From Ferruginibacter sp. (GTDB taxonomy: Bacteria; Bacteroidota; Bacteroidia; Chitinophagales; Chitinophagaceae): a DNA stretch of 7,096 bases. The DNA is taken from positions 1 to 7,096 of the forward strand of contig JANYFI010000330.1 in assembly GCA_025362765.1 (NCBI GenBank), given 5' to 3'. The position numbers and the translations under genes were made by a program. The first letter of the stretch is position 1. Each line of letters opens with the position of its first letter. Under the pieces are notes generated by a model. That model saw nothing but the letters and a program-made list of their open reading frames with translations. It did not search any database and was not told the origin of the DNA. Of this stretch, positions 5,601 to 7,096 are shown in pieces.

Positions 5601-7096
5601 AGGAGTGGCGAAGAGGACCAGTCTGCTGCGGCCATGTTATCTTTTACCAGCGATAAGGAAAAATACAATGTAGGCGACGATATTCAATTAAATATTCCCA
5701 GCAGCAAAGGCGGCCGCATGCTTATCAGCCTGGAAAGTGGTAGTAAAGTGATTAAAACTTTCTGGCAGGAAACCACGCAGGGGCACACACAGGTGAAGTT
5801 TAAAGCGGATGCTTCCATGGCGCCGAATATTTATGCAACGGTTAGCCTGTTGCAGCCGCATGCGCAAACCATCAACGATTTACCCATCAGGATGTATGGC
5901 TCCATTCCCATTTTTGTAGAAGATAAAAATACTTTGCTAAACCCCGTGCTTACAATGGCATCAAACATTCGGCCGGAACAAAATATTTCATTTACGGTAA
6001 GCGAACGACAGGGCAGGGAGATGACATATAGCGTAGCGATTGTAGATGATGGATTGCTTGATTTAACAAGATATAAAACACCCGATCCACATGAAGTCTT
6101 TTATGCAAGAGAAGCATTGGGTGTAAAAAGTTTTGATTTATATGATTATGTAATTGGTGCCTGGGGCGGCGACCTCGAAAGAATTTTAACCATTGGCGGC
6201 GATGCGGACGGAGGCCCGGTAAAACAAAAAACCGCCAACCGTTTTAAACCTGTCGTATTATATCTCGGGCCATTTCATTTGGCAAAAGGCGAGCAGCAAT
6301 CAAAAATATTTAAGCTGCCTTCTTACATTGGTTCGGTAAGAGCCATGGTAGTTGCCGCACATGATGGCAGTTATGGAGCAACCGAAAAAACAGTCATTGT
6401 AAAGAAGCCATTGATGATGTTGGCGACCATGCCAAGGGTACTTGGTCCGGGAGAAACCATTAAATTGCCTGTAACCATTTTTGCCATGGAAAATAATATT
6501 AAAAATGTAAACGTAACCCTGCAGTCGAATCCATATTTGGAAGTGGTGGGAGCCAATTCGCAAAACACCAGCTTTACCGAAACCGGCGAAAAGATGCTGT
6601 ATTTTGATGTGCGGGTAAAGCCAAATGTGGGCATTGGGAAAGTAAAATTAATGGCCAGTTCAGGTAACGAGAAAGCGGATTATGAGGTAGAGCTTGACAT
6701 AAGAAATCCCAATCCGCCTGTTACCAGTGTAAGTGATATGACGCTGGCTCCCGGGCAGCAATGGAATACAGTTGCCAACGCCATTGGCGTGGCTGCGACA
6801 AGTACAGCCGTTGTGGAAATTTCCAGCCTGCCAGCAATGAATTTACAAAAGCGGCTGGATTATTTAATTGAATATCCGCACGGTTGTATTGAGCAAACCA
6901 CCTCGGCTGTTTTTCCTCAATTGGTATTGAATCAGCTAACCGACCTGGATGAGTACAAAAAATCGCTGGTAGATAAAAATGTAAAAGCAGGTATTGCCAG
7001 GATGCAAAATTTTCAAAGGTCCGACGGCGGTTTTAGTTACTGGCCCGGTGGTGGCGAAAGTGATGAATGGGGAAGTAATTACGCCGGGCATTTTTT
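2649..7096 (+). CDS. Bacterial alpha-2-macroglobulin lipoprotein with thioester motif (3' truncated by window edge)
   Basis: The first 1482 codons are present and open to the window end. Relatives are often 1600-1900 residues, so a few hundred are missing. Bacterial alpha-2-macroglobulins are envelope-anchored protease traps: cleavage exposes a Cys-Gln thioester that binds the attacker covalently. A hydrophobic signal (about 15-31) ends in the lipobox LFSC, giving lipidated Cys32. Residues about 50-360 look like beta-sandwich domains (for example SVKGKAMWVDATTIEFKPDT and VQFSDPIAIGQDLTGLITV). A macroglobulin domain begins near LVLPFETVNLNAVDIS (360), followed by an acidic, aromatic insert (458-522) and IGLTAKRG. 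GERGVWRPGD (635-644) is the A2M_N (MG2) hallmark. AMLSFTSDKEKYNVGD starts the bait-type domain, which ends with LLDLTRYKTPDPHEVF (from about 1136). HDGSYGATEKTV (1238) belongs to the A2M domain. YPHGCIEQTTS places the thioester at Cys1413 and Gln1416, followed by SDGGFSYWPGG (1458) of the helical thioester domain. ATG 2649 is the only sensible start, since an in-frame TGA lies at 2622-2624. Confidence 0.96.
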   Translation, partial: MEFDAVNRSEKFSAIFLRTLLCATLFITLFSCSKKNKWIEVDPAFSKYVDAYTTGIISKTANVRIQLAGAANTTHTLGEEVKETLFDISPSVKGKAMWVDATTIEFKPDTFLLPNQLYQVQFRLGKVTKVPDKYDNFRFSMQTVKPSFKINDNGLRSNGSKTNMFLNGDLETADVEKGAEIEKLLTATQNSKALKINWQHNDAAKSHSYTVEGIVRGSSENKISLHWDGQPMGINVKGDKEIHVPAAGDFKVMNVMAGNDAQQYASVQFSDPIAIGQDLTGLITVSNQADISYTINGSEVKVFTGGKLDGNYTVNVNAGIKNTWGGILSQGFVSNINFENRLPSVKIQGKGNILPNSGRLVLPFETVNLNAVDISIIKIFENNVPQFLQDNNLGGNSDLRRVAKPIVQKTLRLDDDKTLDLHKHQHFSLDIDKFLKTEPGAIYRVTIGFRPQYSLYQSTDTTAKNSDEESSYRDEEENYSSNSGVDENDEFWNRYDTYYPYGYNWQRKDDPNSKSYYNKDRWATRNILASNIGLTAKRGTDNKLIVAVSNILSTEPMAGVELSVLDYQQTIVSNGKSGSDGFAEMEVKRKPYLLIAKKGDERGYLKLDDGSSLALSRFDVGGEEVKNGIKGFIFGERGVWRPGDTMYINCIIEDKEKKLPKDHPVEFSLFTPQGQLYKHIIQSDAADGFYLFKTSTDASSPTGNWLAKIKCGGANFEKTIKVETVMPNRLKINVDFGKDAVLGKGNTEAGTINAKWLFGTPAKNLKAKIDASLYAMKTGFAKFAGYDFDNPTSKYSTQSKTLLDGTLDAEGNAVIKPNFELNENAPGMLNANMVIKVFEPGGSFSIDNMTVPYSPYISYAGIKLPEGEKPFDYLLAGKTQTAQIVNVDSKGNLLNGNSTMEVQFYRIQWRWWWDDNGDNLSNFTQNEYNKLIKKDTVQLSNGRGRWQFGTSANEWGRYLILVKDVRSGHTTGSAFYIDEPGWQSRSGEEDQSAAAMLSFTSDKEKYNVGDDIQLNIPSSKGGRMLISLESGSKVIKTFWQETTQGHTQVKFKADASMAPNIYATVSLLQPHAQTINDLPIRMYGSIPIFVEDKNTLLNPVLTMASNIRPEQNISFTVSERQGREMTYSVAIVDDGLLDLTRYKTPDPHEVFYAREALGVKSFDLYDYVIGAWGGDLERILTIGGDADGGPVKQKTANRFKPVVLYLGPFHLAKGEQQSKIFKLPSYIGSVRAMVVAAHDGSYGATEKTVIVKKPLMMLATMPRVLGPGETIKLPVTIFAMENNIKNVNVTLQSNPYLEVVGANSQNTSFTETGEKMLYFDVRVKPNVGIGKVKLMASSGNEKADYEVELDIRNPNPPVTSVSDMTLAPGQQWNTVANAIGVAATSTAVVEISSLPAMNLQKRLDYLIEYPHGCIEQTTSAVFPQLVLNQLTDLDEYKKSLVDKNVKAGIARMQNFQRSDGGFSYWPGGGESDEWGSNYAGHF
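2691..2747 (+). other. Lipoprotein signal peptide core and lipobox
   Basis: Within the macroglobulin protein, the hydrophobic stretch from about residue 15 (IFLRTLLCATLFITLFS) ends in LFSC, with Cys32 at 2742-2744 as the lipidation site for signal peptidase II. The first 14 residues (MEFDAVNRSEKFSA) are unusually polar and contain acidic residues, though Lys11 and Arg18 supply positive charge. The mature start is C-S-K-K-N-K, which is basic. It lacks the acidic residues of the lipoprotein export signal that carries Bacteroidota lipoproteins to the cell surface. A periplasm-facing location is therefore more likely, by inference. Confidence 0.8.

Noticed and set aside
6300..6634. Two overlapping reverse-strand open frames of 87 codons
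   Set aside because: They oppose the A2M domain coding sequence, which is continuous in its own frame, and their translations look like no protein family.

Overview
The window looks like chromosomal DNA from a member of the Bacteroidota, probably close to the Chitinophagaceae. The evidence is moderate GC content, genes without obvious Shine-Dalgarno sequences, a TAnnTTTG-type promoter element, and a large lipoprotein of the alpha-2-macroglobulin family in the form common in that phylum. The family-level placement is an inference from protein style, not from any marker gene.

Four protein-coding genes are visible, all on the + strand. Positions 1-222 hold the last 73 codons of a diaminopimelate decarboxylase gene (lysA), followed by a strong intrinsic terminator. 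Positions 448-855 encode a small four-helix membrane protein of DoxX-like type. Positions 1151-2350 encode a 12-helix major facilitator transporter of the YbjJ-like branch. From 2649 to the right edge runs one uninterrupted reading frame, the first 1482 codons of a bacterial alpha-2-macroglobulin lipoprotein. It carries a lipobox cysteine, macroglobulin domains, an intact Cys-Ile-Glu-Gln thioester motif and the start of the thioester domain. The gene is cut by the window end, not by a stop codon.

The gaps hold some structure. Between the DoxX-like gene and the transporter gene lie two adjacent imperfect inverted repeats. Their arms are built from degenerate 7-mers spaced exactly 9 nt apart, and they end in a shared sequence. 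They look like two copies of an interspersed non-coding repeat. A TAnnTTTG -7 element lies just before the transporter gene and supports the ATG at 1151 over the upstream TTG. Ahead of the macroglobulin gene are a perfect 13-nt palindrome and a 7-bp leader hairpin.

The genes do not form an obvious single pathway. LysA makes lysine and ends its own transcript. The DoxX-like and transporter genes are probably separate units. The macroglobulin is a cell-envelope protease trap, also probably its own unit, possibly followed by a gene beyond the edge. I see no clear sign of an undescribed multi-gene system here. The most unusual signals are the 9-nt-periodic repeats and details of the macroglobulin.
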